A stretch of DNA of 6,574 nt from JAIRNF01 sp031550925 (GTDB lineage Bacteria > Bacteroidota > Bacteroidia > Bacteroidales > UBA932), in assembly GCA_031550925.1 (NCBI GenBank), contig JAVBOE010000117.1, positions 1-6,574 of the forward strand, given 5' to 3'. Position numbers and translations under genes: made by a program. Below, piece after piece: positions 1 through 5,609 of this stretch. Under the pieces are notes generated by a model. That model saw only the letters and a program-made list of their open reading frames with translations, searched no databases and was not told the origin of the DNA. The first letter of the stretch is position 1. Each line of letters begins with the position of its first letter.

Positions 1-135
1 ATTAGGTAACCTCTCTTTGTGTCGGTTCGGCTATTGTAATTAAGGTATTGTTTTAGTTGACATTCTGCTTTTCACACCTCTGAATTGCTGTCAAAAGTCT
101 TTATTCTTCGCTTTTAATTGGCGTATAAGACTAAA

Positions 136-178
136 TAACACTTCTTGCTTATTTACATTACTCGTTAACACTTCTTGC
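136..178. repeat. 13-bp direct repeat, two copies 30 bp apart
   Basis: TAACACTTCTTGC occurs exactly at 136-148 and again at 166-178. The 30-bp period is a multiple of three, so in the minus-strand open frame at 222-91 the two copies encode the same QEVL segment ten residues apart. It may be a remnant of a coding repeat or a pair of binding sites. Nothing else supports either reading. Confidence 0.5.
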
Positions 179-258
179 GAAGCATTAGCTTGAATGGATA
201 GTACATTTGTAATGTAAAACACGAGTGGTTTTTTTCATAGGTAATTTAGGTTAGGTGT

Positions 259-286
259 AAAAGGAGGGGTGGTGCCCTCCTTTTTT
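259..286. terminator. Bidirectional intrinsic terminator
   Basis: AAAAGGAGGG (259-268) pairs perfectly with CCCTCCTTTT (275-284) around a 6-nt loop, followed by a run of T to 286. On the minus strand the same hairpin is followed by TTTT, so it could end transcription in both directions. On the minus strand it lies downstream of cysK, beyond the 383-419 hairpin, and could be the final stop for the cysE-cysK message. On the plus strand it would end whatever transcript starts upstream, possibly the short one suggested by the TACATTTG box at 202-209. Confidence 0.7.
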
Positions 287-382
287 CGTTTTTCAGAGCC
301 TCTCTTTAAAGAGTGTCTTAGGATAAAAGAGAAAGGATTCAATGTAAAAAGTCGGCGGAGTTGCTTAAGAAGTTATTCAATT

Positions 383-426
383 TACCCGTCATTTCTCGCT
401 TTGCTCGAAATGACGGGTAGTTTTTT
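383..426. repeat. Palindromic repeat-like hairpin with T-tract
   Basis: TACCCGTCATTTC (383-395) pairs exactly with GAAATGACGGGTA (407-419) around an 11-nt loop whose CGC and GCTC ends nearly extend the stem. Six T residues follow at 421-426, so on the plus strand it has terminator form. On the minus strand, the direction of cysK, it is followed by AAATTGAAT and would make a stable 3'-end hairpin but a poor intrinsic terminator. The core, GTCATTTCGAGC-type with its mirror image, resembles short dispersed intergenic palindromes that I recall from many Bacteroidota genomes. Copy number cannot be judged from one window. Confidence 0.6.
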
Positions 427-478
427 GTCTTTATGTCTAGTAGTCTTTGTTCTTATAGTCCTCTTCCAACTTTTACTT

Positions 479-1387
479 TTAGTATAAATCTTCTACAGAT
501 AGATACCTTTCGCCGGTATCGTAGTTTATAGTTAGCACTTTTGTTTTTTTGTCGGCTTTTTGCAAGCAATTTGCAACGGTGGCAAGCGATGCTCCGGTTG
601 ATATTCCTACAAATATGCCTTCTACTTTAGCAACTTTCCTAGCATAATCGTAGGCTTCATCTTTACCGATTTTCTCAATACTGTCAATTATTTTAGTATT
701 TAATATTTTGGGGATAAATCCGGCGCCGATTCCCTGAATAGGATGCGGGGCTGCTTGTCCTCCGCTAAGAACAGGAGATTGCTCAGGCTCAACAGCAATA
801 ATTTTGATTTTCGGGAACTTGCTTTTTAGTACCTCTCCAATACCGGATATATGTCCTCCACTGCCAACTCCCGAAATGAAATAATCAAAACCTTCCGGAA
901 AATCCGCTACTATTTCTTCTGCCGTTTTTTCTTTATGTACGTATGGGTTCGAAGGATTCTCAAATTGTTGAGGAATCCATGCCCCCTCAACTTCTTTGCT
1001 TAGCATTTCTGCTTTTTCTATTGCTCCTTTCATACCCTGTTCACGAGGGGTGAGCACTAGCTCTGCACCCAATGCCGACATGAATTTACGCCGTTCAATG
1101 CTCATTGATTCGGGCATTACAATCATCGTTTTATAGCCTTTGATTGCGGCAACCAGTGCAAGTCCTATGCCAGTATTGCCGGATGTTGGTTCAATAATTA
1201 CTCCACCCTTTTTTAGTGCACCCTTTTTTTCTGCATCTTCAACCATTGCCAATGCAACGCGATCTTTTATGCTTCCTCCTGGATTTTGACGCTCAAGCTT
1301 CATCCACACTTCATGTTCCGGAAAAAGTTTAGATAAGCGGACATGTGGCGTATTTCCGATAAGTTCAAGTATAGAGTTAACTTTCAT
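479..1387 (-). CDS. cysK: Cysteine synthase A (O-acetylserine sulfhydrylase)
   Basis: A 302-residue PLP-dependent enzyme of the beta family (fold type II) that converts O-acetyl-L-serine and sulfide to L-cysteine and acetate in the cytoplasm. The PLP-binding lysine is K41 in KLERQNPGGSIKDR (30-43). The substrate-binding TSGNTG loop is at 68-73. The glycine-rich phosphate-binding loop reads GVGSGGHISG at 173-182, a variant of the GTGGT form. A GISTGAS segment and a C-terminal DTGERYLS motif complete the family pattern, and the length is close to E. coli CysK. The ATG at 1387 starts the family-typical N-terminus (ILELIGNTP) and is preceded by A-rich sequence without a Shine-Dalgarno. It lies 20 nt after the serine acetyltransferase gene, so the two are almost certainly one operon. 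Function is secure; whether it prefers sulfide alone or also other sulfur donors (CysM-like) cannot be read here. Confidence 0.96.
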   Translation of the reverse strand: MKVNSILELIGNTPHVRLSKLFPEHEVWMKLERQNPGGSIKDRVALAMVEDAEKKGALKKGGVIIEPTSGNTGIGLALVAAIKGYKTMIVMPESMSIERRKFMSALGAELVLTPREQGMKGAIEKAEMLSKEVEGAWIPQQFENPSNPYVHKEKTAEEIVADFPEGFDYFISGVGSGGHISGIGEVLKSKFPKIKIIAVEPEQSPVLSGGQAAPHPIQGIGAGFIPKILNTKIIDSIEKIGKDEAYDYARKVAKVEGIFVGISTGASLATVANCLQKADKKTKVLTINYDTGERYLSVEDLY

Positions 1388-1407
1388 AATCTGTTTATTT
1401 TAAGGTT

Positions 1408-2223
1408 TTATATGTAGTATATAATAGGCTCTTCGTAATCGCGTGTATCGCTTATTTTTATTTGAGATTCGTGATATACCAGCGAATAGGGTAAAACGCT
1501 GTGTGTTAGCCATACGTTACCTCCTATGGTCGAATCATGCCCCACAACAGTTTCGCCTCCAAGTATGGTGGCTCCGGCATAAATTACAACATTATCCTCA
1601 ATGGTAGGGTGACGTTTTATATTCTGTGAACTTTTACTAACAAACAAGGCTCCTAAAGTTACCCCCTGATATAGCTTAACATTCTTACCTATGATGCAGG
1701 TTTCGCCAATTACAATGCCTGTTCCGTGATCAATATAAAACATATCGCCAATTTGGGCAGCCGGATGTATATCAATTCCCACCAAAGAATGCGCATACTC
1801 AGAGAAAATGCGAGGAATTATAGGTATCTGCAGCTTATACAGCTCGTGGGCAATACGATGAACAGATATGGCAAAAAATCCGGGATACGCCAAAATAACC
1901 TCTTCGACCGAGTTAGATGCAGGGTCGTTTTTTACATAGTTGCTTGCTTCGGCATGTAACTTTTTTTGCAGCTCGGGCAACTTTTGTACAAATGCTCTTA
2001 CAAGCTCTTCTGCTTTTTGTGCACCTAAAAGCGCCCCTATATTTTCCAAAAGAGTGGAATAGACAGTTAGTAGCTTCTTGCTAGACCTAGTATCATTGCA
2101 GCATACAGGGAATAAAATATCATGATATAACGTATCAACCGTTTGTTCCAGCTCCTTTTTATTAATAAAAACCTTTTCTGACTTATAATTTAATAGCCTC
2201 GCTACCTCAATTGCCTTATTCAT
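1408..2223 (-). CDS. cysE: Serine O-acetyltransferase
   Basis: Transfers acetyl from acetyl-CoA to L-serine, giving O-acetylserine for the cysteine synthase encoded next in the operon. From the ATG at 2223 it has 271 residues: an alpha-helical N-terminal half and a left-handed beta-helix of hexapeptide repeats from about 150 to 245. Catalytic Asp and His correspond to D151 (DIHP) and H166 (IDHGTG), and IKRHP at 202-206 matches the serine/CoA-site region of E. coli CysE. The C-terminal coil differs from the enterobacterial form and is closer to the EpsC-like enzymes of other phyla. The chain ends in Ile (IIYYI), the residue CysE uses to dock in the CysK active site. A longer frame opens at a TTG at 2262, adding 13 Lys-rich residues; I reject it because ATG is the expected start and a -7-like box overlaps the TTG. 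Confidence 0.93.
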   Translation of the reverse strand: MNKAIEVARLLNYKSEKVFINKKELEQTVDTLYHDILFPVCCNDTRSSKKLLTVYSTLLENIGALLGAQKAEELVRAFVQKLPELQKKLHAEASNYVKNDPASNSVEEVILAYPGFFAISVHRIAHELYKLQIPIIPRIFSEYAHSLVGIDIHPAAQIGDMFYIDHGTGIVIGETCIIGKNVKLYQGVTLGALFVSKSSQNIKRHPTIEDNVVIYAGATILGGETVVGHDSTIGGNVWLTHSVLPYSLVYHESQIKISDTRDYEEPIIYYI

Positions 2224-2259
2224 AGTGAATTTTTCTTTTGTCTTTTTCTTGTAAAGAAA

Positions 2260-2267
2260 CAAATAAA
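2260..2267 (-). promoter_or_regulatory. Possible -7 box of the cysE-cysK promoter
   Basis: On the minus strand these bases read TTTATTTG, five of six defined positions of the Bacteroidota -7 box TAnnTTTG. Transcription would begin near 2254, about 30 nt before the ATG at 2223. No clear TTTG -33 element lies at the right distance, so this is a weak call. Confidence 0.25.
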
Positions 2268-2289
2268 TCGCCCAACTAATATGTAATCA

Positions 2290-2319
2290 GTACATAAATA
2301 GTATGACAGCTGTACATAA
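2290..2319. repeat. GTACATAA direct repeat in the divergent promoter region
   Basis: GTACATAA occurs at 2290-2297 and 2312-2319, a 22-bp period, about two helical turns. An ACAGCTGT palindrome (2306-2313) lies between and touches the second copy. The position, between divergent cysE and tetR, suits binding sites for a regulator of either unit, but no protein can be assigned. Confidence 0.35.
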
Positions 2320-2384
2320 CATTTTAAAATATCATTTGTTTACAATAAGAGCTAACAATAACTTAATATATTTTTTGTGAAAAA

Positions 2385-2415
2385 TTTGTGCTTGTGAAAA
2401 AATGCCATACATTTG
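2385..2415 (+). promoter_or_regulatory. Bacteroidota-type promoter of the tetR gene
   Basis: A -33 TTTG (2385-2388), a 19-nt spacer and a -7 box TACATTTG (2408-2415) match the Bacteroidota consensus TTTG-N19-21-TAnnTTTG at every defined base. Transcription should begin near 2421, inside the inverted repeat 2418-2433 and roughly 20 nt before the ATG. A repressor bound there would block initiation. Confidence 0.8.
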
Positions 2416-2417
2416 CA

Positions 2418-2433
2418 CTAACAAGTTTGTTAG
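2418..2433. promoter_or_regulatory. Putative TetR-family operator, site 1
   Basis: CTAACAA-GT-TTGTTAG is a perfect 7-bp inverted repeat directly after the -7 box of the tetR promoter, overlapping the predicted transcription start. Its core TAACA-N4-TGTTA recurs at 3083-3096 with identical spacing. A further half site, TGTTAGACA, appears as a direct repeat at 2428-2436 and 2441-2449. Position and symmetry suit autorepression by the adjacent regulator; that the regulator binds here is inferred. Confidence 0.6.
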
Positions 2434-2439
2434 ACAAAA

Positions 2440-3066
2440 ATGTTAGACATGAACGAAAAAGACTTAAATACAGAGCAAAACATACTTAATGCTGCCGAAC
2501 AGGTATTTCTTGAGAAGGGATTTGCTACAACAAAAACCACAGAAATTGCCAAAAAGGCAGGAGTAACTCATGCTATGCTTCACTACTATTTTCGTACAAA
2601 AGAAAACCTGTTTAATATCGTTTTTCAGAATAAAGTGAGGTTATTGGCAAACTCGTTCTTTTCGGTAGATGTTACCGGAAAATCGTTTACTGAGGTAGTC
2701 AGCATTGCAGTCGGACGTCATTTCGATTTTATAAAAGAGAATCGCAAACTTGCTCCATTCATCATTAACGAAATAAACAACAACGAGAAAAACAGTGAAA
2801 CATGGCAAGAGATAGCACAGCCTATTTTCGCCAAAGTTGCCGAATCTATAATAGATATGATGGATGCTGAAATCAAGAAAGGCACAATCCGTCCTATGAG
2901 CCCTTTTGATCTTATACAAACTGTGGTTTCGCTGAATATCTTTCCATTTGTAGCACAACCTTTACTAAAAATTCTTAGGCATGTAACAGACGAGGAGTAT
3001 AACGTAATCTTAGAACAGAGAAAGCATGAAAACATAAGGCTTGTGCTGCTGTCTCTACAGCCATAA
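2440..3066 (+). CDS. TetR/AcrR-family transcriptional regulator
   Basis: A 208-residue one-component repressor. The N-terminal helix-turn-helix spans about residues 13-58, with the recognition segment TTEIAKKAGVTHAMLHYYF at about 33-51, ending in the family-typical HYYF-x-TKENLF. The remaining 150 residues form the helical ligand-binding and dimerisation domain, which is variable and gives no clue to the ligand. The ATG at 2440 follows an A-rich stretch; an in-frame ATG at 2449 would remove only three residues. The gene lies upstream of, and in line with, a TolC/adaptor/ABC exporter, the arrangement of E. coli cecR (ybiH) with ybhGFSR, so it most likely represses that operon and itself through the inverted repeats at 2418-2433 and 3081-3098. 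A local exporter regulator is the best call; the inducer is unknown. Confidence 0.92.
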   Translation: MLDMNEKDLNTEQNILNAAEQVFLEKGFATTKTTEIAKKAGVTHAMLHYYFRTKENLFNIVFQNKVRLLANSFFSVDVTGKSFTEVVSIAVGRHFDFIKENRKLAPFIINEINNNEKNSETWQEIAQPIFAKVAESIIDMMDAEIKKGTIRPMSPFDLIQTVVSLNIFPFVAQPLLKILRHVTDEEYNVILEQRKHENIRLVLLSLQP

Positions 3067-3071
3067 TTTTT
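3040..3071 (+). promoter_or_regulatory. Possible promoter of the efflux operon, inside the end of tetR
   Basis: CTTG (3040-3043), a 20-nt spacer and TAATTTTT (3064-3071, including the tetR stop codon) give an imperfect Bacteroidota promoter: one mismatch in each box. Support comes from context: the inverted repeat 3081-3098 follows immediately, as site 1 follows the tetR promoter, and both share a TTTGCAC stretch before the operator. Transcription would start near 3078, leaving a leader of about 255 nt before tolC. Confidence 0.35.
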
Positions 3072-3080
3072 TGCACACCA

Positions 3081-3098
3081 TTTAACAACCATGTTAAA
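3081..3098. promoter_or_regulatory. Putative TetR-family operator, site 2
   Basis: TTTAACA-ACCA-TGTTAAA is a perfect 7-bp inverted repeat beginning 14 nt after the tetR stop. Its core TAACA-N4-TGTTA is the same as in the repeat over the tetR promoter. It is therefore the best candidate for the site through which the regulator controls the downstream exporter genes. A lone half site, TTGTTAG, follows at 3116-3122. Confidence 0.55.
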
Positions 3099-3148
3099 CA
3101 CTATTGTTGCCCTCATTGTTAGTAATAAAAATCTAGACAAAGCTATAT

Positions 3149-3253
3149 GAAATATCGGGATTGCTAAAAATGTATAGACGATAAAATGTAAGTCATTGAT
3201 TTATACGTGAAATAAAATCAAAATCTATACTTTATGACCAATCCCGAAATATC
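3149..3253. repeat. 105-bp imperfect inverted repeat
   Basis: Bases 3149-3178 pair without gaps with 3224-3253 at 24 of 30 positions, around a 45-nt AT-rich centre. The best-paired parts are TCGGGATTG (3155-3163) with its complement at 3239-3247, and GTATAGA (3172-3178) with its complement at 3224-3230. Matching stops sharply at both outer ends, and I see no flanking target duplication. It could be a long hairpin in the leader of the exporter message, a pair of regulator sites or a small mobile palindromic element. Confidence 0.55.
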
Positions 3254-3336
3254 CATGGTCAGGAAATTGTACACTCATCGTAATAGCTATAATAGATATT
3301 CCATCTGACCAAAATATAAAAATCAAAGAATAACAG

Positions 3337-4581
3337 ATGAAACGAATTCTTATTGTATTAACCGTATTTATAACCATGCATTCTCAAGCCTTTGCACAGC
3401 TGAGCTTAGAAGAATGTCAACGGTTGGCACGCGAAAACTATCCGATGATAAAACAGCTCAATCTGATTGAAAAATCGAAAGAGATGAATTTATCAAACGC
3501 GGCAAAAGCCTACCTGCCTCAGCTTAGCATAACGGGCATGGCTGCTCTTATAGAAGGTATGCCGGAAATAAGCATGGGTAGCGTAGCATCTGAAAGCCAT
3601 AACCATCAATTTGTTGGTATTGCAAATCTTACCCAAACCATTTGGGATGGGGGAAGTACGCGTGCACAAAAGAAGATTACTACGGCCAGTGCCGAGGTTG
3701 AAAAGCAGAATATAGAGGTGCTGTTATACGAAATCAACGAGCGCATAAACCAGCTGTATTTCGGAATTTTATTGATTGACGAACAGCTGAAGCAGGTAGA
3801 TATTCTAGATGATAACCTTGCTCGAAATCTGAAGAGAGCAGAAATAGCGCGACAGAATGGTACTGCTTATCAATCGGATTTGGATGCGATAAAAGTTGAA
3901 ATGCTTAACTCGGAACAAAGCCGCATCAACCTTAATGCGCAGCGTAACGCCTACGTTCAGGTACTTTCTATTATGATTAATAAAGAGGTGTCGGCAGAAA
4001 CTACGCTAAGCGTTCCGGCTCAAATAGCTTCTTCAAATAGTATCAATCGACCTGAGTTGCAGCTATACGAACAACAACGTCAGCTCTATGATGCTCAGAA
4101 TTCTGCTATCACATCACGATATATGCCTAAGATTGGTCTTGCAGGATATGCAATTGGCATGACCCCCGGCATTAACTTGGCAAGCAGTAAAATGGATCAC
4201 CTGTTGATGGCTGGTATCAACATATCGTGGAATATCGGATGGTTATATACTAAAAAGAATGATCGTAGCTTAATACAAACAAATAAGCTGAAGGTAGATG
4301 CTCAGCAAGAAACATTTTTATTCAACACCAAGTTGGAACTGAAGCAAACCGACAACCAAATAGAACGCTATAAACAGCTGATGCAGAAAGATGATGAGAT
4401 TGTTCGTTTACGCGAAAGTATTAAGCGTGCATCGGAAACAAAGTATGAAAATGGAGCATATACAATGACTGACCTTTTAATGGATATTAATGCAGAAAAC
4501 TTGGCCAGACAGAATAAAGCCCTACATGAAATTGAGTATTTAATGAATATGTATAGCCGCAAAATAACGTCTGGTAATTAA
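3337..4581 (+). CDS. TolC-family outer-membrane efflux protein
   Basis: A 414-residue outer-membrane factor that, as a trimer, forms the exit duct of tripartite exporters. A signal peptide occupies residues 1-20 (hydrophobic core ILIVLTVFI, cleavage after AFA), leaving a mature protein starting QLSLEECQ. The internal duplication of the family is visible: NGTAYQSDL at 174-182 is mirrored by NGAYTMTDL at 372-380, each at the helical-hairpin tip region, and beta-strand stretches such as LTQTIWDGGS (98-107) and INISWNIGW (294-302) mark the two barrel segments. It has no lipobox cysteine. It is first in an operon with the adaptor and ATPases, so it is probably dedicated to this exporter rather than a general TolC. 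The start ATG gives a normal signal peptide. The substrate cannot be predicted. Confidence 0.93.
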   Translation: MKRILIVLTVFITMHSQAFAQLSLEECQRLARENYPMIKQLNLIEKSKEMNLSNAAKAYLPQLSITGMAALIEGMPEISMGSVASESHNHQFVGIANLTQTIWDGGSTRAQKKITTASAEVEKQNIEVLLYEINERINQLYFGILLIDEQLKQVDILDDNLARNLKRAEIARQNGTAYQSDLDAIKVEMLNSEQSRINLNAQRNAYVQVLSIMINKEVSAETTLSVPAQIASSNSINRPELQLYEQQRQLYDAQNSAITSRYMPKIGLAGYAIGMTPGINLASSKMDHLLMAGINISWNIGWLYTKKNDRSLIQTNKLKVDAQQETFLFNTKLELKQTDNQIERYKQLMQKDDEIVRLRESIKRASETKYENGAYTMTDLLMDINAENLARQNKALHEIEYLMNMYSRKITSGN

Positions 4582-4607
4582 TAGTGAATAATGAATAACT
4601 AATAATG
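4576..4607. repeat. AT-rich junction repeat, copy A
   Basis: This 32-nt stretch begins at the last Asn codon and TAA of tolC and fills almost the whole gap to the adaptor gene. It matches 5501-5532, which sits identically at the end of the next gene, at 27 of 32 positions. Its end gives ATG-TAA, a start-stop pair overlapping the adaptor ATG by one base. Confidence 0.5.
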
Positions 4608-4609
4608 TA

Positions 4610-5506
4610 ATGAAAAAGATATTTTTCCCAATACTACTTATGGTGGTTCTACTTACATCTTGTAACAGAAATAAGTTTAACTACGATGCTGCCGGTACTT
4701 TCGAGGCAACAGAAATTCTTATCTCTTCGGAGGCATCTGGTTTTATAGAGGTGTTTGATGTTGAAGAAGGTCAAATGCTAGAAGCCGGTGCTGTAGTTGG
4801 CTATATTGACAGCATACAGCTTTACCTAAAAAAGCTGCAGCTGTTAAGCTCACGCAAAGCCATACAGGTAAGCCGTCCCGATGTTAATAAGCAGATTGTG
4901 TCCACGAGAGAAGAAATAGCGCGCATAAAAACAGAGAAAAATCGCATAGAAAATCTTTTAAAAGGAGATGCCGCAACTCAACAACAACTTGATGAGATAA
5001 ACGCACAGCTTAAGGTTGCAGAAGGTAAGCTGGCTGCTCAAATGAACTCGTTACAGACAAACATTGGAAACCTGAACGAGCAGAGTGCAGCAGTCGATGT
5101 CCAGATTGCACAAATTGACGATCAGCTAGCTAAATGCAAAATTATTAATCCCGTTAACGGAACTGTTCTAAAGAAGTATGCAGAAGCGTTTGAAATAAGT
5201 AGTCCGGCTCGTCCTCTATATAAAATCGCTGACATAGAAACGCTTTTTTTACGGGCCTATGTTACATCAGAACAGCTTACGCTGCTAGAGCTAGGACAGG
5301 CAGCTACTGTTTATAGCGACTTTGGCGAAAGCAACCAAAGAGAATATACAGGTAAGGTAACATGGATATCGGATAAAGCAGAGTTTACACCCAAGACCAT
5401 TCAAACAAAAGATGAGCGGGCAAACCTTGTATATGCTGTAAAAATTGCCGTAAAGAATGATGGCTATTTAAAAATCGGTATGTATGGGGAAGCAAATTTT
5501 AATTAA
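4610..5506 (+). CDS. HlyD/YbhG-type membrane-fusion adaptor lipoprotein
   Basis: A 298-residue periplasmic adaptor that bridges the inner-membrane ABC transporter to the TolC-type duct. A lipoprotein signal ends in the lipobox LTSC with Cys18; Asn at the next position does not resemble the Asp retention signal of enterobacteria. Residues 36-75 and 176-207 are the two halves of the biotinyl/lipoyl-like (barrel-sandwich) domain (GFIEVFDVEEGQMLEAG; INPVNGTVLKKY). Between them, about 76-175 form a helical coiled-coil hairpin with Gln-rich heptads. At its tip, R112, L116 and T123 match the spacing of the AcrA RLS motif that contacts TolC, with Thr for Ser. Residues 208-298 are the beta-barrel part. 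The start is 28 nt after tolC. The closest known comparator is E. coli YbhG. Confidence 0.92.
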   Translation: MKKIFFPILLMVVLLTSCNRNKFNYDAAGTFEATEILISSEASGFIEVFDVEEGQMLEAGAVVGYIDSIQLYLKKLQLLSSRKAIQVSRPDVNKQIVSTREEIARIKTEKNRIENLLKGDAATQQQLDEINAQLKVAEGKLAAQMNSLQTNIGNLNEQSAAVDVQIAQIDDQLAKCKIINPVNGTVLKKYAEAFEISSPARPLYKIADIETLFLRAYVTSEQLTLLELGQAATVYSDFGESNQREYTGKVTWISDKAEFTPKTIQTKDERANLVYAVKIAVKNDGYLKIGMYGEANFN

Positions 5507-5532
5507 TAATGAATAATTAATAGTTAATAATA
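5501..5532. repeat. AT-rich junction repeat, copy B
   Basis: Related to 4576-4607 at 27 of 32 positions and, like it, starts exactly at a final AAT-TAA. The rest of the gap to 5609 is AT-rich and carries TTAAACTTT twice (5578-5586 and 5595-5603), a low-complexity style common in Bacteroidota spacers. No terminator hairpin is visible, so transcription probably continues into the ATPase gene. Confidence 0.5.
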
Positions 5533-5609
5533 TAGCAATTTTGTAATGCTATTCTTGTGTTTGAGACTTTAAACTATTTAAACTTTCAACCCTCTTAAAC
5601 TTTGTTTTC

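Larger units (their letters stand above)
1..478. other. Region without a convincing gene
   Basis: No reading frame here has the length or character of a real protein. An open frame at 269-487 (+) starts on GTG inside a terminator hairpin and runs through a second hairpin, so I discount it. The left 240 bases, read on the minus strand, contain short protein-like pieces: a 43-codon GTG frame at 222-91, containing two QEVL segments, and a shorter fragment ending at 2. These are in different frames and may be a decayed gene, but I cannot name it. The region also holds a 13-bp direct repeat (136-178), a TACATTTG promoter-like box (202-209), two hairpins (259-284 and 383-419) and a 12-bp palindrome, CTCTTTAAAGAG, at 302-313. 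No tRNA or rRNA was recognised. Confidence 0.6.

Noticed and set aside
269..487. 72-codon open frame on the plus strand
   Set aside because: It starts with GTG in the loop of a terminator hairpin, passes through the second hairpin, has low-complexity Leu/Val-rich sequence at its end and overlaps the end of cysK.
2718..3140. 140-codon minus-strand open frame opposite the TetR gene
   Set aside because: It is antisense to a clear TetR-family gene, Ser/Cys/Ile-rich, and shows no recognisable domain; the overlapping minus frame at 2641-2958 is rejected for the same reason.
3149..3253. Insertion sequence or MITE
   Set aside because: The arms diverge and no target-site duplication or transposase fragment is present; kept only as an unexplained inverted repeat.
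3267..3293. Sigma-70-like TTGTAC-N15-TATAAT before tolC
   Set aside because: The spacer is short for that consensus, and Bacteroidota primary sigma factors use TTTG and TAnnTTTG boxes; the second box is not matched here.
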